Part shown: positions 54,924 through 63,997 of the stretch, piece after piece
Position numbering within the stretch: position 1 is the first letter of the stretch
Layout: each line of letters starts with the position of its first letter
From: Paenibacillus turpanensis
GTDB taxonomy: Bacteria > Bacillota > Bacilli > Paenibacillales > YIM-B00363
Assembly (NCBI RefSeq): GCF_011421635.1
Contig: NZ_WTLI01000007.1
Span: 151,968-215,967 of the forward strand
Length of the DNA stretch: 64,000 nt
Reading direction: 5' to 3'
Notes under the pieces: model-generated
The model's input: the letters and a program-made list of their open reading frames with translations, nothing else
What the model was told of the DNA's origin: nothing
The model's database searches: none
Translations under genes and position numbers: made by a program

Positions 54924-56378
54924 ATGAAAGAGATCGTACTGGATCGGCTCAATAAAATGCAGGATTTGGAGCAGCGCAAGCTGTTGAAGCAGATCATGAC
55001 CGGTCTGTTCCTCCATCTTACGGAGCATCAGGAGGCCGCGAACGAGCAGCTGGAGCGCCGGGTGTTCGGCGAGCTGGAGACGCAGGAGCACTGGTACGAC
55101 ATTCACACGGCGTTATGCGTGAGAGACGAGCTGGACCCGGTGCATGACTACCTGTATCCGATGCGTCCGGCGGATGCGGCGGAGCACGCCATGGAGCTCG
55201 AGGAGCTGCGCGCGAGGCTGGAGGAAGCGTACGCGGCTGACCGCGAATCCGCGGTTGCATGGGGCGGCGGGGGCAGCACCCTCGCCGGGTTAGCCGCGGG
55301 GCAAGCGCCGTCCGCTAACGCCCATGGACGTGATGCGGTCCCAGCGGCGAATGCGCTTGGCGCGGCAGGCGGCATCGTGCTGCAGACGCTGTACATGGAA
55401 TGCGGCCAGCGCCAGCTCCGCACTCTCGCCGAGCAGACCGGCGGCCGCATCTTTCAGGGCCGGCTGGAAACGACGGAAGGCCCGGCGGCCTTCACGTTTC
55501 GCCTTCGGCCGTGCACGGCGTACCTTGAGGAAATCGAGCGGCTGTACCGCCTTTTCCAAGCGAATGCAGCGCCGTGGCGGACGGTGAATATGCCGTTTGC
55601 GCGGAAGTTTTTTGATGTGGTGCTGGTAGAGTGCGAACCGCTGCCGGGGCCGGAAGCGAGACTCGTTCGGATCGCCACCGATCTGCAGGAATACGACCGC
55701 TTCAAACGGCCGGAGCTGATTCCGCTTTGGAACGTGGAGAAGCTCGAGCTGAAATCGATCGGCTTCCCCATCGCGGCGGCGGATAAGGTCAACTACGAGC
55801 ATGTCATTTCGCTGCGCAAGACGGGCGATGCCCACGGCTACCTCGTGAACGCGGAGGAAGAAATCCGCTACACGAAGCGGGAGCCCGGCGAAATGACAGT
55901 TGTCGCTCCGAGGGAGAAGGCCGGAGTTTGGAGCATTTGGAAGCTCACGCAGCCTGCTTCGGCGGGGACGACCGCCGATACGGCCCTCACCGAGTGGCAG
56001 ACGAAGCGTGTGTATACGAACAAGCGGCGGGACGCGTTTACGAGCCGTTTTGCGGACAAGCAGGCGGCCATCATCCGCTCGAAGGCGGAAATCGCGCGGA
56101 TTGTCCATTCCTACGAGGCATCCGCCGGCTTTCAGCTGGAGCGGGTCGAGCTGGACCCGACAGGAGCAGGCTCTGCCGCATGGCTGAGAGAGCCGGCCAC
56201 GTATGCGATGAACCCGTTTATGGTCGACACGCTGCGGCCGGAGCATCGCCGTCCGGTGCTGAAGCTTTCTTTTTCCGGGGGAGAGGAAGGGCTATTTCGT
56301 GACGATGTGCTGAGCTTCCTCGTGTCGGAAGTGCAGCGGGTTTTGCCGGAATATCACTGTATAGGGGAATGCCTGTGA
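54924..56378 (+). CDS. Unrecognised operon protein, 484 residues
   Basis: I do not recognise this family. It has an N-terminal helical part (1-120, KEIVLDRLNKMQDLEQRKLL), a Gly/Ala-rich low-complexity stretch (about 112-150) and a C-terminal part rich in beta segments (WRTVNMPFARKFFDVVLVEC, LIPLWNVEKLELKSIGFPIA). There is no signal peptide or membrane helix. GGAGGGG precedes the ATG and the end overlaps the next gene by ten bases, so it is a full operon member. A baseplate or adaptor role is possible from place only. Confidence 0.7.
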   Translation: MKEIVLDRLNKMQDLEQRKLLKQIMTGLFLHLTEHQEAANEQLERRVFGELETQEHWYDIHTALCVRDELDPVHDYLYPMRPADAAEHAMELEELRARLEEAYAADRESAVAWGGGGSTLAGLAAGQAPSANAHGRDAVPAANALGAAGGIVLQTLYMECGQRQLRTLAEQTGGRIFQGRLETTEGPAAFTFRLRPCTAYLEEIERLYRLFQANAAPWRTVNMPFARKFFDVVLVECEPLPGPEARLVRIATDLQEYDRFKRPELIPLWNVEKLELKSIGFPIAAADKVNYEHVISLRKTGDAHGYLVNAEEEIRYTKREPGEMTVVAPREKAGVWSIWKLTQPASAGTTADTALTEWQTKRVYTNKRRDAFTSRFADKQAAIIRSKAEIARIVHSYEASAGFQLERVELDPTGAGSAAWLREPATYAMNPFMVDTLRPEHRRPVLKLSFSGGEEGLFRDDVLSFLVSEVQRVLPEYHCIGECL

Positions 56379-57064
56379 ATTACATCTGGGACCTGATTAT
56401 CCGGGCGGAGCAGTCCGGCATTCCGAAGCATGAGCTGCAGTTTGTCGTTGCGAAGTCATTTTCCCCGTATATGGAGCTGAGCAGCGGGCTGCTGAATTCG
56501 ACTTATGTCGAGCGGATCGTGGAGATCAATCCGCATTACCGCTTTGATGAGCTTTTCGGAGAACTGCTGGATGTGAATTACGAGGAAGACATGGAGCTTC
56601 GCGAAACGATTTTTGACATCCTCGTTCATTACATGGCTGAATTCGATCTGCGCAGCGGGATGAATAAACGTGAGTTTCATATCCGCTTTGCGATGGCGGA
56701 GCTGGAGCAGGGGCTTTGGGGCGAGCGGGTTCGCGAGCGATGGGCGCTGTTCGGCCGCAGGGAGCAGGAAACCGTCGCAGCCAACCTGCTGAACCTGTAC
56801 GAGACCGGGGAAGCGGTGTACTGGTTTAAGGACACGATCGCCAAGCTGTATCCGGAATCGATCGTTTCGTTGAAATCGGATGATTGGAACGAGCTGCTTG
56901 TGCACATCGACAAGCGGGAGAACGAACGGGACCGGGTTAAGGTGGGGCTATTGAAGGAGCTGTTTTTGCCCATCGGGTATGGGGCGGATGTGTTCTGGAG
57001 GGAATACGTCGGGGTGATCGGTGCGGAGCAGACGATGATCATCGGAGAAACGGCACTGTATTAA
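56369..57064 (+). CDS. Unrecognised operon protein, 231 residues
   Basis: A soluble, mostly helical protein (NYIWDLIIRAEQSGIPKHEL at the start, FDILVHYMAEFDLRSGMNKR in the middle and ELFLPIGYGADVFWREYVGV near the end). I know no family for it. It overlaps the gene before by ten bases, with an alternative GTG at 56375; such overlap suggests equal expression and perhaps a complex of the two products. No catalytic motif is visible. Confidence 0.7.
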   Translation: MPVNYIWDLIIRAEQSGIPKHELQFVVAKSFSPYMELSSGLLNSTYVERIVEINPHYRFDELFGELLDVNYEEDMELRETIFDILVHYMAEFDLRSGMNKREFHIRFAMAELEQGLWGERVRERWALFGRREQETVAANLLNLYETGEAVYWFKDTIAKLYPESIVSLKSDDWNELLVHIDKRENERDRVKVGLLKELFLPIGYGADVFWREYVGVIGAEQTMIIGETALY

Positions 57065-57083
57065 ACGGGGGTAACGAGCGCAG

Positions 57084-57203
57084 GTGCAGGGGGCGGCGGT
57101 TTTGCAGCTGCCGGACCGGGCCAAGCGCAGCAATAGCGGCAATCGGCAAATTGTAAAAGTGAGCAAGGACAAGCGGGAAAGCAGCAAGGAGGCAGAGGCA
57201 TGA
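57084..57203 (+). CDS. Possible 39-residue protein coupled to the Hsp70-like gene
   Basis: A GTG at 57084 opens a 39-codon frame that ends with ATGA shared with the start of the Hsp70-like gene at 57200. GGGGG lies about 14 bases upstream. The product is basic (VQGAAVLQLPDRAKRSNSGN, then KDKRESSKEAEA). The start-stop overlap is typical of coupled operon genes, but the ribosome site is weak and the length is short, so it may be chance in GC-rich DNA. Confidence 0.3.
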   Translation: MQGAAVLQLPDRAKRSNSGNRQIVKVSKDKRESSKEAEA

Positions 57204-59848
57204 GTTACTCATACAAAATTTACGGAAATGTGCGCCGCGAGCAGGAAGCACGAAGCCAGACGCTGTATACGCGCGACGAGCTGAACGAGATGACGACGTT
57301 TCAGCTTCGCAACATCTGCTACAAGGAGAAGCTGGTCGAAAGCCTGACGCATACGATGGATCGCGAGGAGCTGATCCGTACGATCCTGAAATTCCGCAGC
57401 GCGGAGGAGAGCCTGCTTATTCACGAATATAAGCAGGGCGGTCTGGAGCGGATCGAGGCGGTGCTGGGCAAATATTTGCGGACCCAGCTGAGCGACGACG
57501 GCAGCATTCAGGTGCCGGCCAAAATCATCCTGTATCAAGGACTGCGGGTAGACCAGATGGACCAGTACCGCGTGGAAGCGCCGGCGCTGGGCGAGTCGAA
57601 CGTGCTGATCGTTAACGGGAACCTCGAGGTGTGCGCCATTCTCCATCTCGTGAAGGACGAGAAGCAGCGTGGCGTTTTTTATCTGACGACGGAGAGCGAG
57701 ATCGAGCTGCGCAAAACCGCGAATAAGCAGTACAGCTTCCTATTTTTCCGCAAGCAGGACTCGGAGTATCTCTACAAGGCGTACACGCAGGATAAGCCCT
57801 TGCCTCCTGTGAACCTGCATTTTTACAAGGTGCCGATTCACGATTTGGAAATTCGCGAGCTGGAGGAAACGCAGACGGTGCTGGCCATCGACTTCGGCAC
57901 CTCCAACACGACGGCGGGCGCCTATTTGGACAGCCGCTACGTGGAGCAGGTGTGCACGAACGGCGTGCTGAACGGCCGGATTCGCTTGAACCAGATCAAC
58001 TACGTGAAATTCCCCGATACGACGCATAAAACGAAGGACTGGATCGAGCTGCTGCCGACGGTGGTCAGTGTGACCGACTGCTCGGACTCCAAGCAGATCC
58101 GTTACGCCTTCGGCTTTGAAGCGATGAATTACATGAAGAAAAACGGCTACAGCACCACCGCCACCGTATGCCACGCGATCAAGCGCTGGGTGAACAGCCA
58201 CACCAAGGTGGAGGAGCTGACCGACGGCCAAGGCAACAGCGCGGTCGTACAGCGCGGCGATGTGCTGCGCGCGTACCTGCTGCATGTGATCCGCACGGCG
58301 GAGCAGCAGTTCAAGTGCCGGTTTAAGGCGCTGCATATTTCAAGCCCGGTCAAGCTGAAAACGCAGACGCTCGAGGTGCTGACGGCGATTCTGCCCGAGT
58401 ACCATATCGAGGCGCAGAACGCGCTGGATGAAGGCATGGCGGTGCTGTACAACACGATTGCCGAGCAGATCGAGAAGAACAGCTTCACAGACGGAAGGGA
58501 ATACAAGGCGCTCGTTATCGACTGCGGCGGCGGCACGACTGACTTATCCTCCTGCCGATTCCGCATTGAGAACGGCAGCATTTCGTATAAGGTCGACATT
58601 CAAACCACCTATGAAAATGGCGACACGAACTTCGGCGGCAACAACATCACCTATCGAATCATGCAGTTTATGAAAATTGTGTTTGCCGAATATTACCGCA
58701 ATAAAGGGGCGGTCATCGATATCGACAGCCTGATCGACATTCCGGGCAACGATATTTTCCGCCATGTGGATGAGTACGGCGTGCACGCGGTGTACGAGCA
58801 GTTCGAGGCCCGCTATCGCGAGGCCGAGGCGGTCGTGCCGACGCGCTTCTCGGAATACGAAAACCGCACGCGCGACGAGTACCAGCGGGTAAAGAGCAAT
58901 TTCTACTTCCTCTGGGAAATCGCCGAGAACATGAAGAAGGAATTTTTCCGCAAAACAGGTATTCTCCGCAACCGGTTCCACTCCGAGAGCGAGAAAAGCC
59001 GTGAAAATGACTTGAAAATTACCGCAATCGACCGCTGGTGCTTATCCTTGCTCGAAGGCGGACGTTTCCAGGCCGTTTACGAGCTGCCGGAGGTCGTGTT
59101 CAACATCAAGGAGATCAACCACCTGATTAAGGCGGATATTTACGAAACGGTGCGCAAATTTTTGGACGAGTTCTACCAGCAGGGCAAGCTGCAGGAGTAC
59201 TCGATCATTAAGCTGACCGGACAGTCGTGCCGGATCGATGTGTTCCGCGAAGCGCTGAAGGAGTTTGTGCCGGGGCGCAGCATCGAATTTAAGCAGAAGT
59301 CGGAAGAGGACGGCAAGGTGCCGGATTTGAAGCTGGCCTGCTTGCGCGGAGTCATCCGGTATTTAAGCGCCCAGAAGATGGGCTACATCGTGGCCGATAT
59401 TACGAACCACGATCCGGCGGTGCCGTATTCCGTCAGCGCGTATACGCATACCCGCGATGAGGTGCTGCTGATCAGCAGCTACGAGCGCTTGAACCGGATT
59501 TACGGCACGATTTCCCGGCCGACCGGCGTGGCCGAGGTGGAGTTTATGCTGCGCGGCAGCGACGGCAAGGTGCGGCATACCTACAACTACCGCAACGAGG
59601 AGCGAAATTATACGCGGGTGCTGTATCAGGACATTTACAACCAATACGGTGAAAAAATTCCGCAGGAAGATACGGACTCCATCGTCAACGGCGAAGTAAA
59701 GTTTTTTGTATTTGCCGGTGAAAACAATTGGGGCTTTCATGTCGTTCCGATCTCGCGGAAGAACGAGCAGCTGTACATGGGGAACCGGCGGTTTTACGCC
59801 TTTGAAACGGATTTGTCGGAGCTGGATTTCTTCGACGGGTTGAAATAA
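57200..59848 (+). CDS. Hsp70-like actin-fold ATPase of the injection operon
   Basis: An 882-residue protein. The first ~220 residues are specific (a SAP-like helix pair, DELNEMTTFQLRNICYKEKL, then a beta-rich part). An actin/Hsp70 ATPase fold follows: phosphate-1 loop VLAIDFGTSNTTAGAYLD (about 227-244), phosphate-2 LVIDCGGGTTDLSSCRF (about 437-453) and the adenosine motif KLTGQSCRIDVFREAL (about 669-684). The C-terminal substrate-binding part of DnaK is replaced by a smaller beta domain. AAGGAGG precedes the ATG. With the J-protein at 50736 it forms a dedicated chaperone pair, which I do not know from classical type VI clusters. Confidence 0.88.
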   Translation: MSYSYKIYGNVRREQEARSQTLYTRDELNEMTTFQLRNICYKEKLVESLTHTMDREELIRTILKFRSAEESLLIHEYKQGGLERIEAVLGKYLRTQLSDDGSIQVPAKIILYQGLRVDQMDQYRVEAPALGESNVLIVNGNLEVCAILHLVKDEKQRGVFYLTTESEIELRKTANKQYSFLFFRKQDSEYLYKAYTQDKPLPPVNLHFYKVPIHDLEIRELEETQTVLAIDFGTSNTTAGAYLDSRYVEQVCTNGVLNGRIRLNQINYVKFPDTTHKTKDWIELLPTVVSVTDCSDSKQIRYAFGFEAMNYMKKNGYSTTATVCHAIKRWVNSHTKVEELTDGQGNSAVVQRGDVLRAYLLHVIRTAEQQFKCRFKALHISSPVKLKTQTLEVLTAILPEYHIEAQNALDEGMAVLYNTIAEQIEKNSFTDGREYKALVIDCGGGTTDLSSCRFRIENGSISYKVDIQTTYENGDTNFGGNNITYRIMQFMKIVFAEYYRNKGAVIDIDSLIDIPGNDIFRHVDEYGVHAVYEQFEARYREAEAVVPTRFSEYENRTRDEYQRVKSNFYFLWEIAENMKKEFFRKTGILRNRFHSESEKSRENDLKITAIDRWCLSLLEGGRFQAVYELPEVVFNIKEINHLIKADIYETVRKFLDEFYQQGKLQEYSIIKLTGQSCRIDVFREALKEFVPGRSIEFKQKSEEDGKVPDLKLACLRGVIRYLSAQKMGYIVADITNHDPAVPYSVSAYTHTRDEVLLISSYERLNRIYGTISRPTGVAEVEFMLRGSDGKVRHTYNYRNEERNYTRVLYQDIYNQYGEKIPQEDTDSIVNGEVKFFVFAGENNWGFHVVPISRKNEQLYMGNRRFYAFETDLSELDFFDGLK

Positions 59849-59883
59849 GCAGGGCATGACGGAGGCAAAAAGGGGGACAGCGG

Positions 59884-60663
59884 GTGTTTACAGATCATAA
59901 GGCGGTATTTGAAAAGGGGCGCATTCTGAAAGCCGATATGCTCAGCAGCGTCCGGGATTATCCGCGCGATCGGCTGGAGCTGATCTATGCCGATTATGCG
60001 GACGGGATTGTTGCCGGAGCGCGGGTAGAAGCGACGGAGCAGTGCCTGTTCGTCGGCAAAGGGCTGCTGAAGCTGAACGGCCGCCTGCTCATCATGGCGG
60101 AGGACACCGCTGTTCTCTATAAGGCGACAGGCCGGGAGCAGGTACTGAAGGCGCGGCTGGAGAGCGGCGCGCTGGAGGGCGATTTTATGCGATGCCAGGC
60201 CAGCCTCGTGCTGGACGAGCATACGGAGCTGCGGGACGGCGAGCTGGAGCTGGCGCGGTTCAAGCTGAAGGAAGGCGCGAGGCTGCGCACGGCGTACCGC
60301 GACTTCGAGGATTTGGCGACGGAGTACAACACGCTGCATTATGTTCACGCGACGTACGCGGGACTGGGCCGCAGCACGCTGCATCCGGTCATCACCGAAA
60401 GCTTTGCTTCGTCGGTGATGAAGAGCAGGGGCGCCGACGGCGACGATCTCGCGTTTGCGATGCTCGTGATGAATCAGGGCATGGCGCAGCGGGAGCTGCT
60501 GCTGCATTACGCGGCGCGCCGCTTGGGGCGCGAATATCGGGAGCTCTCGAATTTCGAGCTGTACCGCGCGCTGCTGCGGATTTTGCAGCTCATTCAAGAG
60601 GGACGCGGCGGTCCGCGCGGGGATTTCCGCGCAGGCGGCCCGCAGCGCATGATCGTGGACTAA
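59884..60663 (+). CDS. Unrecognised operon protein, 259 residues
   Basis: It starts with GTG at 59884 (AGGGGG upstream). The opening FEKGRILKADMLSSVRDYPR and the barrel-like text after it (IVAGARVEATEQCLFVGKGL) recall, weakly, the start of TssK-type baseplate proteins; a helical part follows (DDLAFAMLVMNQGMAQRELL), then a Gly/Arg-rich tail. I cannot assign it. It lies between the Hsp70-like and the DcrB-like genes and is a normal operon member by spacing. Confidence 0.68.
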   Translation: MFTDHKAVFEKGRILKADMLSSVRDYPRDRLELIYADYADGIVAGARVEATEQCLFVGKGLLKLNGRLLIMAEDTAVLYKATGREQVLKARLESGALEGDFMRCQASLVLDEHTELRDGELELARFKLKEGARLRTAYRDFEDLATEYNTLHYVHATYAGLGRSTLHPVITESFASSVMKSRGADGDDLAFAMLVMNQGMAQRELLLHYAARRLGREYRELSNFELYRALLRILQLIQEGRGGPRGDFRAGGPQRMIVD

Positions 60664-60708
60664 TAGCTGGATGCGGAAGGAATCGAACGAAGAAAGGGGA
60701 GGCGAGGC

Positions 60709-61380
60709 ATGAACAAGCACATGGACGAAAAAATCATCGCAATGATCCGTGAAGCGGAGGAGGAAGAAGGTGCGGCAGCGGCGGCGGCCGGCGATACGGC
60801 CGAAGCAACGGAGGAGGAGAAGAAAACTCCGATGCAGCAGGGGCTGGAGCTGGTACAGCAGCCTTTTGTACAGGTCGGCAGCGAGCTTGTTCCGTTAGAG
60901 GATCGGCTGATCCTTGAGGACAGGGTGCGGATTCGCATGCCGAAGCTGTTCCACATCATGCCTCCGGAGGTCGCCAAGATCAAGTACGCCTCCGAGCGCA
61001 GGCCGAATTTGATTTACACGGATGACAGCACCTCCGTCAATCTGGCGTTCACCCATTCCGCGTCCCTGTTGAATGACGAGGAGATGGGCCAATTTACGGA
61101 GCTGATCGTGCAAATGCTGAAGCGAACGCAGCAGGGGGCGCGCTGGCTCGGCCAGGGCGTCATTCCTGTCGGCGGGCGGGAGGTCGGGTACTGCGCCTGC
61201 ACGCTTCCGGTGCTCGATTCGGATTTGTACCAGCTGATGTTTTTCATATCGCTTGAGGACCGGGCGCTGCTCTGCACGTTCAACTGCTTGGCGAAGGATC
61301 GCCAGAAGTGGGAGCAGCTGGCCTTGGGCATGATGCAGACGCTGCGAATTATGGAGACGCGCGAGGAGGATGAGGGATGA
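60709..61380 (+). CDS. DcrB/Mog1-like protein, possible effector chaperone
   Basis: A 223-residue soluble protein with an acidic, Glu/Ala-rich first 45 residues and then a Mog1/PsbP/DcrB-like alpha-beta domain: VRIRMPKLFHIMPPEVAKIK at the start, a SVNLAFTHS strand, and LDSDLYQLMFFISLEDRALL with a closing helix. Type VI Eag chaperones (DUF1795) have the same fold and are coded beside VgrG; here the gene overlaps the VgrG-like gene by four bases (ATGA). So it may load an effector on the spike. This is an inference from fold and place. Confidence 0.65.
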   Translation: MNKHMDEKIIAMIREAEEEEGAAAAAAGDTAEATEEEKKTPMQQGLELVQQPFVQVGSELVPLEDRLILEDRVRIRMPKLFHIMPPEVAKIKYASERRPNLIYTDDSTSVNLAFTHSASLLNDEEMGQFTELIVQMLKRTQQGARWLGQGVIPVGGREVGYCACTLPVLDSDLYQLMFFISLEDRALLCTFNCLAKDRQKWEQLALGMMQTLRIMETREEDEG

Positions 61381-62801
61381 GTACAGCGGCAACCGCCTAC
61401 GACAATATCAAAATTTCCCCGTATCAGCTTTCGCATCTGCAAAAGCTGACGATTACACAGGCCGTGAACGAGCATGCGCGGCTGCGCCTGACGGGAATCG
61501 TACCCGAGGAACAGAAAGACAGCTATGTCGCGGCAACCGAAGCGGGAACTTCGATTCAGGTCAGCCAAACCGCGGAGGACGGCTCCGAGACGGTGCTGTT
61601 TCACGGCAAGGTGCTGCATATCGAGGTGAAGGCCGTTCGCGACATTTATTACCTCGAGGTCGAGGCGGTTTCCCCGACCTATGATATGGATCTTAAGCTG
61701 CACAGCCGCTCCTTCCAAAACAAAGGCATGGCGTTTTCGGCCCTGCTGCAGCAGGTGATGTCGGCGTACGGCGGCTCGGATGGAGTCGATCTGGCATCCG
61801 GCGGAGCGTCTATCGGCGGGTTTACGATTCAATATCAGGAGACGGACTGGCAGTTTTTAATGCGGATGGCTTCGCGGTACCAAGCGGGTCTCCTGCCTTC
61901 CGCCTCGCAGGGAACGGCAAAGCTGACGGTCGGCGTGTCCGAAGGGGACGACCGGGGGCAGCTGGAAAACTTCCACTACCGCGCAAGCAAACGGATCGCG
62001 GACTACCGCATCGCCGCGCAAAACGGCGGGTACGACGTGGACGAGAACGATTTTATCGACTACGAGGTCGAGACTTATCAGGCGTTGGAGCTGGGCAGCC
62101 GCATCACCTTCAAGGGCAGAAGCTTGTTTGTCCGCGAGGCGTATACGGAGATGGCCGACGGCCTGCTTAAGCATAGATACCGTTTTTGCTCGAAAAAAGG
62201 CTTGGTGTCCCGCAGGCTCTACAACGAAAAGCTGATCGGCGCTTCGGTCTCGGGCAGAGTCATTGCCGTTTCAAGGGATCAGGTGCAGATCCATTTGGAT
62301 ATCGACAAAAGCCAAAGCAAGCAGGAGGCCTGCTGGTTCCCGTACTCCTCGGTATATACCGCCGAGGGCAACAGCGGCTGGTACTGTATGCCGGAAATCG
62401 GCGACGTTGTGCGGTTGTATTTTCCCGGCAGGAAAGAGGAAGAGGGCATTGCGATCAGCTCCGTCCGCCAGGACTCGGAGGAAGGCGAAACGAACAAGCT
62501 GGGCAACCCGGACATTAAATATTTCCGTACGGCCTCCGGCAAAGAGCTTATGATGTCGCCGAGCGAAATTGTCATTACGGGCAAGGACGGCGAGGTGTTC
62601 ATTCGGCTGAACGACAGCGACGGCATTGAAATTTTCAGCAAAAAGGAAATCAAGCTCATTTCGAAGGAAGATATCACGATGAACTCGGAAAAGAAAATCG
62701 TGATCAGCGCCAAGGAAGAAATTTCGATGAGCTGTAAGGAAAGTAACCTGAAAATGGACGGCAGCACGATCCTTTCCGGTCAGGAAACGAAGACGAACTA
62801 A
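61377..62801 (+). CDS. VgrG/gpD-like spike protein
   Basis: A 474-residue protein with the layout of type VI and phage spikes. Residues 1-230 form the gp27-like base (IKISPYQLSHLQKLTITQAV, FTIQYQETDWQFLMRMASRY is the family's most typical segment). Then comes an OB-fold (about 285-370, ASVSGRVIAVSRDQVQIHLD, GWYCMPEIGDVVRLYFPG) and a C-terminal gp5-type triple beta-helix (about 400-460) with short Lys/Ile/Ser repeats such as KEIKLISKEDITMNSEKKIV. No effector domain is fused. It overlaps the DcrB-like gene by four bases. It should sit on the end of the tube and pierce the target. Confidence 0.88.
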   Translation: MSTAATAYDNIKISPYQLSHLQKLTITQAVNEHARLRLTGIVPEEQKDSYVAATEAGTSIQVSQTAEDGSETVLFHGKVLHIEVKAVRDIYYLEVEAVSPTYDMDLKLHSRSFQNKGMAFSALLQQVMSAYGGSDGVDLASGGASIGGFTIQYQETDWQFLMRMASRYQAGLLPSASQGTAKLTVGVSEGDDRGQLENFHYRASKRIADYRIAAQNGGYDVDENDFIDYEVETYQALELGSRITFKGRSLFVREAYTEMADGLLKHRYRFCSKKGLVSRRLYNEKLIGASVSGRVIAVSRDQVQIHLDIDKSQSKQEACWFPYSSVYTAEGNSGWYCMPEIGDVVRLYFPGRKEEEGIAISSVRQDSEEGETNKLGNPDIKYFRTASGKELMMSPSEIVITGKDGEVFIRLNDSDGIEIFSKKEIKLISKEDITMNSEKKIVISAKEEISMSCKESNLKMDGSTILSGQETKTN

Positions 62802-62827
62802 TCGCGGCAGACGGGGTGAGCGGGGAT

Positions 62828-63997
62828 ATGTTGATGAAGGAAAATGCGGTGGAGCAGTTTCGCAAGACGGAGCTGGCCCAGCGGACGGCGAAAGCGCTGC
62901 TGGATTTGGAGGCGTATTACCAATCGCGTAAAGGCTCCCTTGTCTATGGTGTCGTTGAAGCGGTTGAGCGGATCAGCCGGATGACTCGGGAAAAGCAGCA
63001 GGCGGGCGAAAAGGAGCCAATCGCCAACCTGACGTTTTCTTTGCTGCGCACCGAGCTTTTGGAGGAGCGCGACGTGTACCTGCTGGAAGCATCGGACAGC
63101 CGCTGGTTTTTGGATCGGACGGCTTTGCGGACGGAATATGACGCTTCGTGGGCGTTCCGCTTTTGGCACCGACTGAAGGAGGAGCTCCGTGCCGATTTGC
63201 GGGAATACCGCGGGGCGGTGACCGAGGTGGATCTGGAGCGCCTCATGATGAAGGAAGTGGACAAGTTCCACAAGTACGTGGTCCAGCTCGTTCGCCGGGC
63301 GATGGGAATCGCCTGGAGGCAGCCGGAGTTCGCCGCGCTCGTGCAGGACGAGACGCTCGAGGTTCGGGTCGGCGAGTATTTGGATATGAGCGAGCTGGTT
63401 TGGAAGGAAGACCGCAGACCGAGAAAGCCGAAGCAGGTCAAGGAGTGGCTGGAGGAAAAGGAAGCGGGCGCCTACAACTACGAGGTGTTCCATGGGCTAG
63501 ACCTTTCCGGCATTGATGGTTCGGGGCTTGACCTGAACTATGTGCGGTTTGAGGGCTGTACGCTGCGCGGCGCCCGGTTTGCGCCGTCGTTCATGATCAG
63601 CACCCGCTGGGGACGCTGCGACTTGTCGCAGGCGGACCTGCGCGTCAGCCTGCTGCATGGCGCGGATTTTTCCGGCTGCGTGCTGCGCGGCGCGAATTTA
63701 GGCGGCGTGCAGGGAGCGCATGGGCTGCCCGAGGTCGAAGGCTGGCAGGAGCCGGGCTTCGATGAGGTGAGCTTTGCGGGCGCCGATTTGGAAGGCGCCG
63801 ATCTAAGCAGCGCGGATCTGCGCGGTGCGGATTTTCGCGGGGCGCGGCTGCGTGGGACGCGCTTCACGGGGGCGCGGCTTGACGGCGCGAGGTTTTCGCG
63901 GCACAGCGCCGAGACGGTGGAGCTGGACGCGGGGCAGCGCAGCGCGGTGGTTTGGGTGGACGAGGAGCGGGCCGCCGAAGGGAGACACGGAGCATGA
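62828..63997 (+). CDS. Pentapeptide-repeat protein of the injection operon
   Basis: About 389 residues; the frame is open from a GTG at 62816, and the ATG at 62828 or at 62834 may be the start (GCGGGG upstream). The first ~220 residues are helical and charged with no known match. Residues 220-375 are pentapeptide repeats (A/CxLxx: LSGIDGSGLDLNYVRF, FSGCVLRGANLGGV, ADLEGADLSSADLRGADFRG), which fold as a right-handed beta-helix. Such repeats occur in type VI adaptor or effector proteins coded behind VgrG. The end shares ATGA with a next gene starting at 63994, of which only seven bases lie in the window. Confidence 0.82.
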   Translation: MLMKENAVEQFRKTELAQRTAKALLDLEAYYQSRKGSLVYGVVEAVERISRMTREKQQAGEKEPIANLTFSLLRTELLEERDVYLLEASDSRWFLDRTALRTEYDASWAFRFWHRLKEELRADLREYRGAVTEVDLERLMMKEVDKFHKYVVQLVRRAMGIAWRQPEFAALVQDETLEVRVGEYLDMSELVWKEDRRPRKPKQVKEWLEEKEAGAYNYEVFHGLDLSGIDGSGLDLNYVRFEGCTLRGARFAPSFMISTRWGRCDLSQADLRVSLLHGADFSGCVLRGANLGGVQGAHGLPEVEGWQEPGFDEVSFAGADLEGADLSSADLRGADFRGARLRGTRFTGARLDGARFSRHSAETVELDAGQRSAVVWVDEERAAEGRHGA

